A stretch of DNA of 64,000 nucleotides, taken from assembly GCA_015501075.1 (NCBI GenBank), contig JADNYJ010000190.1, positions 1-64,000 on the forward strand. The letters run 5' to 3'. A program made the translations under genes and the position numbers. Each line of letters starts with the position of its first letter. The stretch's first letter is position 1. Shown here one piece after another: positions 11,423 to 22,943 of this stretch. This DNA is from Gymnopilus junonius. Its lineage: Eukaryota; Basidiomycota; Agaricomycetes; Agaricales; Galerinaceae. The notes under the pieces are model-generated. The model saw only the letters and a program-made list of their open reading frames with translations. It was not told where the DNA came from and did no database searches.

Positions 11423-13090
11423 ATGCCATCCGACGGAACACAGACGCCCCAGGAAAATGCCCCGATATCCAAACTGTCCGATGACATTCTTCATTATATC
11501 TTCTCCATAAATACTGACTTGTCCCTCTTGACTCGATGGACCTATTATGGCCTTTACTACCGTCGTCCGGCCAGTCAATCTTCATTTCTTACTCTCTTAC
11601 GTTGTTCACACGTATCTTCTGACTGGAGGAATACGATTTTACTCTCACCTATTCTATGGGCAGCCGTTTTCGACCTCAGGTATCTGCGAAATCATGAGTG
11701 GATGGAAGAAGTGATCCGCAGGACAGGACAGGCGCCGTTGAGCATTATTGGGGAGGGACGGAACTTCAAAATTTCCGAGAGGGTTTTTCGATATCTCGAA
11801 GAAAACTGGGAAAGAATTTCTTACATGGATGTTCTTCTGACGAATTTCATCCCTCGCATTTCATCAGATATTTTGGAAGGTCGTGCGCGTGCTGTTGAAC
11901 GTGTTTTGTGCCTTTTACAGCGTCCTGCGCCTTTGCTAGAAATATGCTGGTTTGATATCCGGTTTCACTCAGTCCGTCCGGTGACTAGCAGCGAGCGGAT
12001 CGACGACAACCTTCCGGACGGGTTCAGATTTTTTAACAACCACGCACCCGCCCTAGTCGAATTCCATTCTCCTATTCTCATTGACCTCAGAGCCCCGTGG
12101 CTCAGCCAACTTCGACATCTTTCCCTTCATGGGCCTCTCGAAACTGCAGACCTTCTTCAAGCTCTTTCGTCTATGCCCGTTTTAGAAATTCTGGAAGATG
12201 AACAGAATTCAATAATTTCGACTCATGGACAAGCTTCACTTCCCACAGTTTGTCTTCCGTCCCTGGAGGAGTGCAAAATCGACTCCCGCGAACCAAATTC
12301 TCGTCCATATTTGGACTTGCTCACTCACATTTCTTCACCCTTCTCTAAAATTTGTCTCAACTTCTCAATAAGAGGTATCCTCGAACCCACCGAGCTGTTG
12401 GGTCGGTATTTTGAACCTCTGGTAGCAATTCTGAAGTCTTTCTCAGTCATTTGCGGCACACATGATGCTACTAGGGTCGGGTTGGACATTTTCACGATGG
12501 TTCTACTTCTGGACCGATGTCCCCCAAACTGGATTGTCATCCTTTTTCGTTAATCTGCTGATTGGCCAGTTCCCCCAAGACCGTATTGAGACACTTTTAG
12601 CAGCTTTGGTAGAGTCGACCCCCATGCATACCCTCAAATCGCTCCACTTGAATTTTACAATGGAATCTGAACTACGCGATTGTGAGATATATACTCCGAT
12701 TACAAATTGGTTTTCTTTGGGGCAGGTCAAGATTTTGTCACTTTCAGGTCAACGGACCCTCGAAATTTTCCAATATTTCCAGTCTAAAGCTCCTACCCCC
12801 ATTTTCCCCACCTTCATACGCTCAACTTGAAACCATGTCCTTTCGGTCCAGATGTTGCGTTGGTCAAGAAACTCCTCAATTTATACATTGAGTTACAACG
12901 TCCCATCAAAACCTTCATCATTCATATGGGCTCGTACTTTGTCGACCACGACGGGACATGCGTAGACATGCGATGGCTCGAAGCTTTCAACGGTTTAAAA
13001 GTATATTTCAAACTATATTCCTATGAAAGTGTTTGTGCAACAATCGAGCACATTTGTGGAGCGGCAACTCTGACCAACTTGCGCGTATGA
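11423..13090 (+). CDS. F-box-like protein of the Agaricomycete expanded type, two frame breaks
   Basis: It begins with a short leader, then SKLSDDILHYIFSINTDLSL and LRCSHVSSDWRNTILLSPIL, the F-box helix pattern usual in agaricomycete F-box proteins (LP/LSxDIL...CSHVSSxWRxI...SPxLW). The rest is a leucine-rich-like region with repeated LPSLEEC and LSQLRHLSLHG segments. F-box proteins are Skp1-binding substrate receptors of SCF ubiquitin ligases; the target is unknown. The frame changes at a T run near 12541-12546 and again at TTTTCCCC near 12803-12812, after which it continues to the stop at 13090 (ending TLTNLRV). Both breaks are homopolymer indels. The next downstream locus is a decayed tandem copy. 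No intron is needed. Confidence 0.65.
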
Positions 13091-13512
13091 CCTTACATCA
13101 TTTAAATCCACGTTTTGACGATGTTCAGCAGTAGTTTTTGTGAACTAGTGATAATTCCGTACAGTCGACAGCGTTTAAGTCTCTCGAATCAAATTTAAAA
13201 GCTATTCCAGAAATGTTCTTTATTTGTTTTTTATAATACTGAATTGATCGCAATGATGGTCCCATTGGATTGAGGGAACCATTCAGCCCTCATTAATCTG
13301 GCATACACGATCGAAAGTAGAGTCTTTGTTGACTCAATTTGTATAGAATGATGTTCCATTTGACATGTGATGAATTTGACTTGCCAGGGGCGTAAGTAAG
13401 TGCCATCTGGGAAGGTGCAGGCCTTGATGCAAAACTTTGATTTCACTCTTTTCCTTGCTGCATCGAAGTTCACGTCGTCCACCGGAACGCAAATACCTAC
13501 AAAGATAGTCCT
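13091..13512. other. Intergenic, no gene seen
   Basis: This AT-rich spacer between the F-box gene and its dead copy holds no convincing coding stretch. Confidence 0.4.
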
Positions 13513-14560
13513 ATGTCCAGATTATCTGCCGATATCCTTTACTATATATCTTCGCTGAACACCGACATATCGCAGCGGACCTGATGAACCGAGGTCTATT
13601 CATTCAGATACGGCCGTCAGCAAACTGCATTCCGTACGCTTTTTCATTGCTCACACGTGTCTTCCAACTGGAGAGATATAATCCTTCCATCGTCAGTTCT
13701 TTGGGCCGGTGTTTTGGACTTCAGGTCTCTACGAAAGCATGAATGGATGCAAAAAGTGATACGCAGGACTGGCCAAGCTCCGCTGAATATTATTGGAGAA
13801 GACGGAGGCTACAAACATACTGATAGTGTTCTAAAGCTTTTCGACAAGAACTGGGAAAGTATTTTCTATATGGACTTCCGTCTTTGGGATTTTGAAGATC
13901 GTGCCATTGAATTTTTTTAGCGCCTTTTTCAATGCCCAGCCCCTCTACTGCAAACTTGTAGATTTGATATTTGATACTGCGGCCAGGGAATCGACGACGT
14001 CAGAACTCCTCCCCATGGATTCAGACTTTTTTTGATAGCCAAGCACCCGCTCTGGTTGATTTCCTTTCTCCTGTTCCGATTAATCATAAAGCCCGTGGCT
14101 CAGCCAGCTTCGACGCCTTTCCCTTCGCGGTCCTATCGCAATTATCGACCTCCTTCCAGCGCTCTCATCGATGCCACTTTTGGAAACTCTATCAAACAAG
14201 CAGGACTCCATCATTTCAACGATGGACAGGCCACCCTTCCAACAATTTGTCTCCCGTCCCTTAAAGAGTGCATCGTCCACTCCCGTTCCCAGTTTTTTTG
14301 TCTCTATTTGAACTTGTTCACTCACATTTCATCATCTTTCTTTCCGAAAATTCATCTCATCTTTTCAATGATACTAACATCATCATCATCTGGCCTGTTG
14401 AACCAGTTTTTCGAACCTCTGGTTGCGAGTTTAGTGTCTTTCATAGTTATGTGTGGCTCCCTGCATCACATAGATCCACGTTATTCACTCCAAATACGAA
14501 AATGTAGACCATTGTTTGTACAAGTAGGTGACAATATATTGTCCAAGTCTCGAATGCCCA
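13513..14560 (+). pseudogene. Decayed tandem copy of the F-box-like gene
   Basis: It follows the intact relative on the same strand and is recognisably homologous throughout: SRLSADILYYISSLNTDI against SKLSDDILHYIFSINTDL; CSHVSSNWRDIILPSSVLW against CSHVSSDWRNTILLSPILW; EWMQKVIRRTGQAPLNIIGE against EWMEEVIRRTGQAPLSIIGE; QAPALVDFLSPVPI and LPTICLPSLKEC also align. The copy has stops soon after the F-box (near 13580) and at 13918, and frame changes afterwards. Unlike the single-base breaks elsewhere, it has also diverged in sequence, so this one looks truly dead. It arose by tandem duplication. Confidence 0.7.
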
Positions 14561-14569
14561 GTTGAATAA

Positions 14570-15421
14570 TTAAGGTGTTACTCTCGTAGGCTGCTTGGAC
14601 CCCACTTTCACAAGTCCAAAGATCGTGACTCCAATCGCTAAACAAACACATATGAACAAAGCAAGAGCCATACTGCACCTCTTTGACCACTTCCTCTCTA
14701 TCTCTTGCATCTTCTTTGCGAACTCCATCTTATCCTCCTCTGTCAGTATATTATGGTTATACCACACATTGAATGCCTCGTCTGGTCGCCATGGCATGCC
14801 TTGAGCAAGAGGAGATGTAGGATAAAGTATCATGAGAGTGCCCAGAAGCCAAAAAAGAGGAAATACTGGTTTGTTATGGAGCTATGTTAGATAATGCTAG
14901 ATAAGCAAGTGTGTTCCATAGAATGACTTACTGAAGCCAAATTTGAAGAGGTACCTGCTGAGCATGTGCAGCTCTTTTTGCAGACTTTCAACTCCCCGGG
15001 TATATCCCAGTGGAATATTTTCGCCATAAGCTGGCAGAGATTCTGGATGTCCGTTGCATGATCGTAAACTTACCAAATCAGTGGGAAATGCTTCTGGGAT
15101 ACGGCGAGCAACTACTGTTCCTCCATGGTCGTGGGCTATCACATAGTCATGTAAGCCTGGATCGACATCATTCCTGCTATCAGGTGTGGTATGGGTATCA
15201 TTGGTGGTAGGCGGAGTAGTAAGAGCAGAAGGGTATATCAAATCTGGAGCAGCTGGAGCAGAGGAGCTCACGCCTGCAGTTGCAGGAGAGGTATAGGGTC
15301 GAGAAGAGGCATATCCGACATGGAGCGGAACTTGGACAGGGCTAGGGACATCCGAATATCTCTGGGTCGACAATGTCATTGGCAACTCAATGCCATAAGA
15401 TGGAGGATCGGAGTCAGACAT
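14570..15421 (-). CDS. Unrecognised small membrane protein with two TM segments
   Basis: Two exons: 15421-14932 and 14865-14570, joined by an intron with GTAAGT, a CTAAC branch site and CAG. The first two thirds are Ser/Pro/Thr-rich and disordered (MSDSDPPSYGIELPMTLS). The splice creates a first hydrophobic helix (IFPLFWLLGTLMILYP). There follows a charged loop with WRPDEAFNVWYNHNILTEED and a coiled stretch, then a second helix (MALALFICVCLAIGVTIFGL) and a short basic tail. This layout suits a tail-anchored or hairpin membrane protein. I do not recognise the family. The retrotransposon's TSD lies only about 80 bp upstream of the start codon, so its promoter or an upstream 5' exon has been displaced. 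Confidence 0.65.
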
Positions 15422-15502
15422 TGGGTGTCATTACTGGAGTGAGAAGATTTGTGGCATACAGAGCTAGAGGGTATTAATTACTGGTGAATGACAAAACAAT
15501 AG

Positions 15503-16431
15503 TGTTGAAGATCGTGTTATCTTAGAGTTCTGTACTGTTGCATTTCATTCAATTCACCACCCCCTGTGACCTGTGACCTGCCCGGTGAAATGCCAGGTTC
15601 ACCAGGTGGGCTTGGGACCTGTGACCTACCTAAAATTTCACTGGTCTTAGTATGTGTCAAAGTAGTTCAATGACTGCTCTAGGCAGTGGGTTCAATTCTC
15701 ACCTGATGTGTTCTTTTTCAACTACTTACGTAGCAATTATCTGTCCAATTTTGGTAGCATGATATCAAACCCAGTTATGAAGACTCAGACATTGACCTCT
15801 AAGCCACAAAATACTTAGTTTAACTAATTACAATCTCACAACTTTTATTTCTAGTAATTTAAGAATGCCAGAGTGGCAGTTCACCAGTTCTGGGGTGATT
15901 TTTGCGATTTTAAGCACAAAAATGACCAAATTTATGGCCATCAAATGGTTTCGCCACTCAGCCTTGTGACCATGGACAACTGTGACATTTCGCCGATTTT
16001 GGAGGGCCTGTGACCCATGACCGGTGAATTGAATGAAATGCAACAGTAATCGAGTGTTAGCGTAGATTTAAAATAGAAAGATGAGTGATTGAAACCTTAA
16101 TCCTTGAAGACAAGATCGCCGATGTACCGTACCACAGGACAACACATTATACAGGACCCCTGTATGACTTAGGACAATGGCAAGAACAGATAGTTCACAT
16201 GGTGTGTTCGAGGGTAAAAGAGTTATTTTATTGATGAGGCTGGGTGTCTTCTTATATACTGATAACTACAGCTAAATCTACTAGATTCTACTAACATCTA
16301 CTAGTTTCCCAAGACTAGGAGTGAGTTGCTATGAGTCATTACTGAATCATAGTGACAGAGTGGCTACTTCGAAGCTTTGTGTTTCGGGACCTAAAAATAG
16401 GTTACTTGATCCGTAAGGTCGTTCCACAACA
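15503..16431 (-). repeat. 3' LTR of the Ty3/gypsy element (with nested MITE)
   Basis: Without the MITE and its TA duplication the LTR is 415 bp, against 412 bp for the other LTR. Thirteen substitutions separate the two, and in every one this copy has TG or CA where the other has CG. Three one-base homopolymer length differences account for the length gap. Confidence 0.93.
15535..16046. mobile_element. 512-bp MITE, TA target duplication, nested in the 3' LTR
   Basis: The ends are perfect 24-bp inverted repeats, starting CTGTTGCATTTCATTCAATT. Each end is flanked by TA (15533-15534 and 16047-16048). The other LTR shows the empty site, with one TA at the same place (CCGTAATCG). Internal short words such as CCTGTGACC repeat near both ends. 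There is no coding capacity. A TA duplication points to the Tc1/mariner superfamily; the exact family is not known. Confidence 0.9.
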
Positions 16432-16446
16432 TTAGCCCCCCCAGTC
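16432..16446 (-). other. Polypurine tract of the retrotransposon
   Basis: Immediately inside the 3' LTR the minus strand reads CTGGGGGGGCTAA. A run of seven G next to the LTR is where plus-strand DNA synthesis would be primed. Confidence 0.6.
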
Positions 16447-16797
16447 TCGAAGTGCAAAGTGAAGAACCATAAAATAATATAAGCATAGTATTGAAAATGT
16501 ATTTAGAAATTATTGAGCATAGATTGGTAAAATTAAAGAAACTCTTGGAGGGAAGAGGTGACCTTTGGTGATTCTCTCAGTAATGCGATAAGCTCGGGTC
16601 ACAGTAAAAATTAAAGAAGAGTCGCATTTCGGGTAGCACCGCTATCAATTATGAACTCAATCCTTCCGCAGTTGATGAAATGGGGATCCTTCCATTGAAA
16701 ATGTCGCAGCCCGGATGAGCTGAGCTTGACGAGCTCTTCCTGTGGCAGACTCGGTTGGGTGAAGAATGACGGCGTTGTCTAGGGAATAGTTTCTTCT

Positions 16798-17535
16798 TTA
16801 ATTCAAATGTTCGAGGTAAATATGGAGGCACATACCATTTTTGATAGAAGTCAAGTCATAAGGCTCCAGCCAATTCTCGGGAGAAATGGATACGTGATGG
16901 GCATCATGGATGCCCGTGACATGTTCTATGAAATGACCCCAACTGATAGTGAAATAGGCACCCCATCGCCAAGGAGAGTGCGGCCCCATGCCCGCAGAAT
17001 GCTGAATGGCTACGGCAAGCCAACCTACATGAGAGTTAATGACATTTTTGCCATGATTGACTTGACAGATCAATTCTGGCAAGGATGGAAAGTTGATGCA
17101 AAGGGGATTGATATCCGGAAATTGGAGGATGATGGGAAGCAGCAAGGGGTCAAGTCCGATGGATTTGTAGGTGTTATCGGAAATAGTGAGAGGGAGGCGC
17201 CCGGCATGTAAATCGTAAGGATTGTAATCGTTTCCAGCACAAAGAAGAATCTGTGAAATCTTGGTAACCAAGAGCCATAGTGAAGTGGCAATCTCCTCTG
17301 AGAGTCGGTAATAAGTTTTGCTGTCTTCGGTCAAGATCTTGACATTGAAAGGATTGACTTGATAATCCAAATTGGCTGTATTGATGGCTCCATTAAATAT
17401 AAGTCAGAGAAAAGGGTCGCGAAGGACTGCGCTGAGTTGTGTCAAAGCTGGGTTGCCAAGGCGTGCTACGGTGGTAGAGGATGAAGAAGAGGAAGGTGAA
17501 GAGGGGATGGAAATGGAAGTGGAAGTGGAATTCAT
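16798..17535 (-). pseudogene. Third ORF of the retrotransposon, one in-frame TGA
   Basis: Downstream of pol (TAG at 17727-17729) a separate frame starts at MNSTSTSISI (17535) with a Ser/Thr-rich leader. It meets a TGA at 17404-17406 after LSAVLRDPFL, continues in the same frame (IFNGAINTANLDYQVNPFNV...), and ends at TAA 16798-16800 after about 245 codons. The Trp/Pro-rich C-terminal part (GPHSPWRWGAYFTISWGHF) has no motif I can name. I do not assign a function; an accessory structural protein is possible. The single TGA fits a CGA-to-TGA change like those in pol. Confidence 0.6.
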
Positions 17536-17726
17536 ATTGAAAAGATAAGAAGATTTCAGAATGAGAAGTAAGGTTGGGTGGTGAGGCTTAGCTGAAGATG
17601 GGCTGGAGAAATGAGTTAAAATGACAGTTCTTAAATATGTTCTCCAGAATCCATGAGTGGCAAAGGAAGGATGCAACAAAATTGTGAAACAAAGGCAAGA
17701 ATTGTTTGTGGCCATGCTCGACAGTT

Positions 17727-20700
17727 CTAATCGACCCTGGACTCTTTAGGATTAACAATGCAATTCTTTGAAGATTGCCATTTTTGAAGGATCTCTGGCA
17801 CATTGCGCAATCCTTGCTTTGTTAACCACTCATCATCCTCAGGTCTGTATCCAATAAAACGTACCTTATATTCCCTAATTCGCTTTTTACCTCCCTTTGT
17901 TTTCCTTAATCGTTCCTCTAAGATTTCTTGCACTTCTACTTCTGGCCAGTTATCAAAGAAATCACGCATCGGAGCCTTTGTTGTGTGCAGTCCAAAATTA
18001 GATGGTGATGCTGTATATTTTTCTAGGTGCACAATATTGATTATTGGATGCATCCCATAAGACACCGGTAACCGCAATTGGTAAGTGACTGGACTGAGTT
18101 TTCAAATGATCTCAAAAGGGCCCTCATATTTAGTTAGGAGTTTCCTCCCCCTGCCCTTCTCATTTTGGAGTAATTCCAATGAGTGAGGGTTAAACAAAAC
18201 CAAATCTCCGACCTCGAATTCAATTGAGCTGCATCCTTTATTGAAGGTGGCCTGCTGAAAGGCTTGTCCTAATTTTAGGGCATCCAAGGCATGTGTTCGA
18301 TCTGCTAGAAACTGCTCCAGGATGTCTGCGGTGCATTGATCCATAGACAAATCCATTCCGCTAGGTGCGAGATTTCTGTCAATATGACTCCCTTGATGAA
18401 TAAGAGTAGCCCGAGTAGTAGGCATGTACCTGCATAACAGGTAAGCTGGTGAGAAAGAAGTGATGGAATGAGGAGTGGAATTATATGTGAGCATAAGTCC
18501 GTTGATATGTTCAACCCAATCATCATGAGATGGTCCAATATAGGCACGAAGAGAAATCTCAAGTGTTTGATTTAAGATTTCTGTCTGACCGTCTGCTTGA
18601 GGATGGTAAGCTGTCATGAGAGCTCTTTTCATTCCCATGAGGTGACAAATTTGTGCCCAAAATTCATTTCTCCACCTAGTATCTCGGTCCATAATGACTT
18701 GCTTGGGTATCCCATAGTGGGCTATTACATGTTTGAAAAATAAACTGGCTGTCTCTTCTTCAGTAATCGACGTTGTGCATGGTATGAAAATGCCGTACTT
18801 AGTCAATTTATCTATGATGACTAGGATATTGTCGAAACTGTCTGAATTTGGCAACTCCAGTATGAAATCCATGCTTACCATGTCAAATGGTTGAGTGGGA
18901 ATCAGGATCGGCTGTAAAAGACCAGTAGGTGAGTGTCGTTTCAGCTTGATTTTTTGGCATATATTGCAACTGGTTACGAATGACTTGACATCTCTAGACA
19001 TTCATGGCCAATAATAAGTAGAGGCTAAACGGTTATAAGTCTTATGATATCCAGAGTGGGCAGATTCAGTGAGACCTTCGTGGACTTCTTCCATGAGTTC
19101 AACTCACAAAGAGTTAGGAATGCATAAATGGTTATTGCCCTGTGCATCCTCAAAATAAATCAATCCATTGTCTGCATAGCAGTATTGCAAATATTTATTG
19201 TCAGTACCTTTTTGGATGGAATTGATTACATCTGAGAAATGAGGGTCAGAATAATATTCCTTCCACCATCTGCTGACCTCCTTATCGGATATTCCCACTA
19301 GAACGGAGTAAGAAGTTGTTGTGCTGAAGGATAAATCATGGTCAGAACCCGGAATCTCTGCTCGGAAATCCGTGATGGATGAAAATTTTGCAACTTCCCT
19401 TGCATTATGAACAAAATTGCTAGCGACAGTCAACAGGTGTTCTTCAAACTGAGGACTTAATTCCTTGAACATATTGCATAAGGGATCATTGGAAGAGGAG
19501 AGTTCGATTACAGAATTATCATCCAAAATTGGTCTGCTAGAATAAGGTATGCACCGACGCAGCCATGAGATTGGATCGACATTTGAATGAACCTTACTGG
19601 CATGATGAATAATTTTCAAATTTGGGTAGGCTGAAAATATGGTGCCCCATGTAAGTAGACATCGATTGATATTCTGAAATGTCTTACTCCAAGTAAGTGC
19701 AGCGTGATCAGTTACTGCTAAAACATGTTTGCCTTCCAGAAATGGTTGGAATTTGATGAGCACTTCCTTAAGTGCTAGCGCTTCCCATTCCGTAGGTGAG
19801 TAGTTTCTTTCGGCTGACTTCAGGACATGAGACCAATATGCAATAACTTGCTCTACATGCACAGTTGTTTCCTCAAATTTATCTTCCCACTTTCCAGGAG
19901 TTGGTACATCGTTCTTTTCCTTAGATATCATGGTGACAAGCTGCGGAACAGATTCTCCCACCTCAAAAGCTCATTTTAGTTTATCATAAGCTTTCGTTCC
20001 TCTCAAATCACGTATCTTGATTGGCTGAACTTGTTGTAAAATACCAGCCAAACCATAGTCACAGGCATCGGTGTAGACTCGATAAGGCAGACTAGGCTTA
20101 GCATAGGCATGAATGGGAGCATTGCTTAATACTTCCTTGCAAAGTGAGAAAGCTTCGTGATGAACATCCTTCCATTCCCAGGGTACTCCTTTCTTCAGGA
20201 GTTCAAACAAAGGGTGAGCGATCCAGGCATAGAAGGGTATATAGCTTGAAAAGTAAACCATCATGCTGAGGAACGTTTGTAACTCGGGCACGTCTCTTGG
20301 TTCTTCTAGGCTAATAATAGCATCAACTTTTTCCCTATGAGTTGACAAGCCTAGTCACGAAACCTTTTGGCCTAAGAGGAGTAAAGATTGATATGCAAAA
20401 TGACATTTAGATGGTGAGAGTGTGATATTAGCATTTGCTATTGCTTTCAGGACAACATCTAAGTGCTTAAGATGATCCTCAAATGATAGTGAGAACACTA
20501 CAATGTCGTCAATATAGACCAAAGCAAATATCCAGAGAAATGGAGCTAGAACATTCTGCATGACTCTCTGAAACATGCTAGGTCCATTCCTATATCCAAA
20601 TGGCATTCATCGAAATTGCCATAGGCCACAATGAGTCCTGAATGCCAGTTTTTCTGCTGCTGAGTCTGCAAGGGTGAGTTGAGTAAAACCTGTGAGAGCA

Positions 20701-22943
20701 TCTAATGTACTGAGCCATTGTGCTCCTGTCAATGCTTGTAAAATATCATCCTGTTTAGGTAGTGGGAATTCATCCGCTATGACTTGCTCATTGAATTTTC
20801 GAAGATCAATGACCATATGAGGCTTTCCCTTTCGGTATACTATGAATACTGGCACAGCCCAAGGGCTCTTCGATGGTTCAATAACTCCTAATGAAATCCA
20901 AGAATCCATCTGTTTATCAATTACTTCTCTCTTTGCTGGAGAGGCAGGGAAAGGTGGTAAGGAAATTGGAGTTGTGCCCAGCTTCATAGAGATTTCAACT
21001 TTGCCCGGGTAATTACCTAGATGCCCATCTAAACCGAATGCCTGTTCATTCATCTTGACAACCTTTTCTATCTTAGCGCATTGATCGAGTTTTAGTGCCA
21101 GTGATATGTCCACTTCGGAAAGAAGTTGACTCCATGGGACATCCTCTGGAGGAGGTTCAGAAGCCTTGGGACCTCCTTCAATAGGATCTTGAGCAGCTGG
21201 GTCATCATTTTCTGTCGCGTTTCTTTGGGCTTTCAATGTGATCTCTGCTTGGGAGCTGATAAATTCACATTCTCATTCCCTGACTAATTGTCAAATAAGG
21301 GAAGCATGCACTTCTATTTTTACTTTCTCTTGAATTGAGTAGGAGTCCTTCTTGTTTAACCAGTTTCTTGGGCTCTTAGCATGAGCGAGTACTTGACCTT
21401 TTCCAATAGTGTAGGGAGATTCTGAGAAATTCGAAACATAAAGAAATGGACTGTCCTTGGATATGAATGAGTCTGGTATCCCAATGCAGGTAGTCATTTC
21501 TTTGTTAGTTGTGAATTGACATTCCACGAAGATGGTCATGTTCATTTCTTTGTTAGTTGTGAATTGACATTCCACGAAGATGGTCATGTCTTTAGTTTCA
21601 AAATAAGGTGTAACTAGAACTCATTTGGTAGTAAAAGAAGGAATTGTTTGACGATCATTTGCCCTGACTTCTCCTGAGAGTAGGCGTTTATGACTCCGAG
21701 CTCTCAATTTCTGATGTTGACAATGTTTTTGAAGGACAAAATTAGATGAATTCAATTCAGGTAACGCCCTCACTTTAAAGGTCTCGCCTTGGTCATTTAT
21801 TAGGCTTTGACCCATTGAATTTTCAACTTGAATCGTTCATCCACAATTACCAAATTCCAAATAGGTATTTCCTTCCCTTCTAATAGTAGAAATCAAATAC
21901 TGGTCAGCAAAATCGTTGCCTAGAATAAATGGAGTCATCATTCCTTTTACGACGTAAGCTTCCACTGAAATGGTTACTGGACCCTGATCTGTTTTGAAGA
22001 GGATATCAAGATCGACGAAACCAGAAATAGAACTAGACCCAGTCACCTGCAAGAGTTTGATTTTCTGACTGCTCTTAACTTTCGGTTTTACTCCTAAAGA
22101 TGCCAGGGCTGCCGCTGATATTAGTGTAATGTCTGATCCTGAGTCAATTATTACCTTGAGAAGCTCCCCTTCCAGACCGCCTACAACAGCAGATGTTTGC
22201 ATTGCCTTAGCGCCCAAAAACAAACATCCTGGAGGTCAAGCCATATAGCGCTTAAGTCAAATTAATTTGCCGGGGTTTGTATCATTTACTGAGAATGCAT
22301 TTTGCATGTGGGCTATTTCTCTAGCCAGATGTCTCCATGTAGCTGGCTTTGGTGCTTCTGTCAGTTCATTAGTATGTGAAGTTTTAACACCTGCTAGCAT
22401 GGTTTGTACCTCTTCCTCCTTTCTGGAGTCACTAGCTTCTTCTTCATCATCATCACTTGGGCTGAGGCTATAATACAGGTTGTCATATGCTTCTTGTGCC
22501 TCAGATTGTTCTGGTGATGCTGTTATTTTGTTGACATGCACCTTTCTTTCTGCTTTGTATGCATGCTTACACTCCTGATCCCAGTGCTTTCTGCTTCCAC
22601 AATGCCGGCATGGTCGAGCTCCTTTCTCTTCAGGAGTAAGACCCTTTTTTGTAACATTGCTGTCATCCTTAGGATATTTTGGGACTGCCATTCCACTATA
22701 AGCACCAACTAGATATGTCTGCAGAGTGTAGGAATTAGAGTCTCGAGTATAATTAGCATGGTAGTTGTGAGTCCGATCTCGAGGAGTATAGTTAGAAGGA
22801 TTTAATTTCATCAAGGTGTCCTCATGGTACCTAACAGCCCTTTGGAATTCCACAGTAGTGGTGTAAAGTTGCATAGTAAGGATCGTGTTCCAATTGGGAG
22901 GAGCACCCTCCATTATTTCCATTATCAATTCAGAGTCTTCCAT
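17727..22943 (-). pseudogene. Retrotransposon pol polyprotein: PR, RT, RNase H, integrase, chromodomain
   Basis: One frame of 1,739 codons runs from 22943 to a TAG at 17727. The first part is the gag C-terminus with a CCHC zinc knuckle (CRHCGSRKHWDQEC, about 22610-22570). Then come the aspartic protease (VIIDSGSDITLIS, about 22180-22130), reverse transcriptase (VIDLRKFNEQ, PFGYRNGPSMFQRVMQN, catalytic LVYIDDIVVFS, 20.9-20.5 kb), RNase H (YTDACDYGLAGIL; DHAALTWSKTF, 20.1-19.7 kb), integrase (zinc-binding CNICQKIK; DFILELP; DRDTRWRNEF; TAYHPQADGQTE, 19.0-18.5 kb) and a chromodomain (YKVRFIGYRPEDDEWL, about 17860-17820). It is interrupted by TGA at 22257, 22236, 21837, 21621, 21291, 21273, 20607, 20355, 19971, 19104, 19002 and 18102, with no TAA or TAG. 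Several sit where I recall arginine in relatives (before MPFG of RT; in YYWP-x-MSRD of integrase), so CGA-to-TGA is the likely cause. Confidence 0.9.

Noticed and set aside
17727..22943. UGA read as tryptophan in the retrotransposon (altered genetic code or read-through)
   Set aside because: Several sites are arginine in relatives as I recall them, the LTRs show CpG-only mutation, and CGA-to-TGA explains the lack of TAA and TAG. About 28 TGG codons remain in the same frame.
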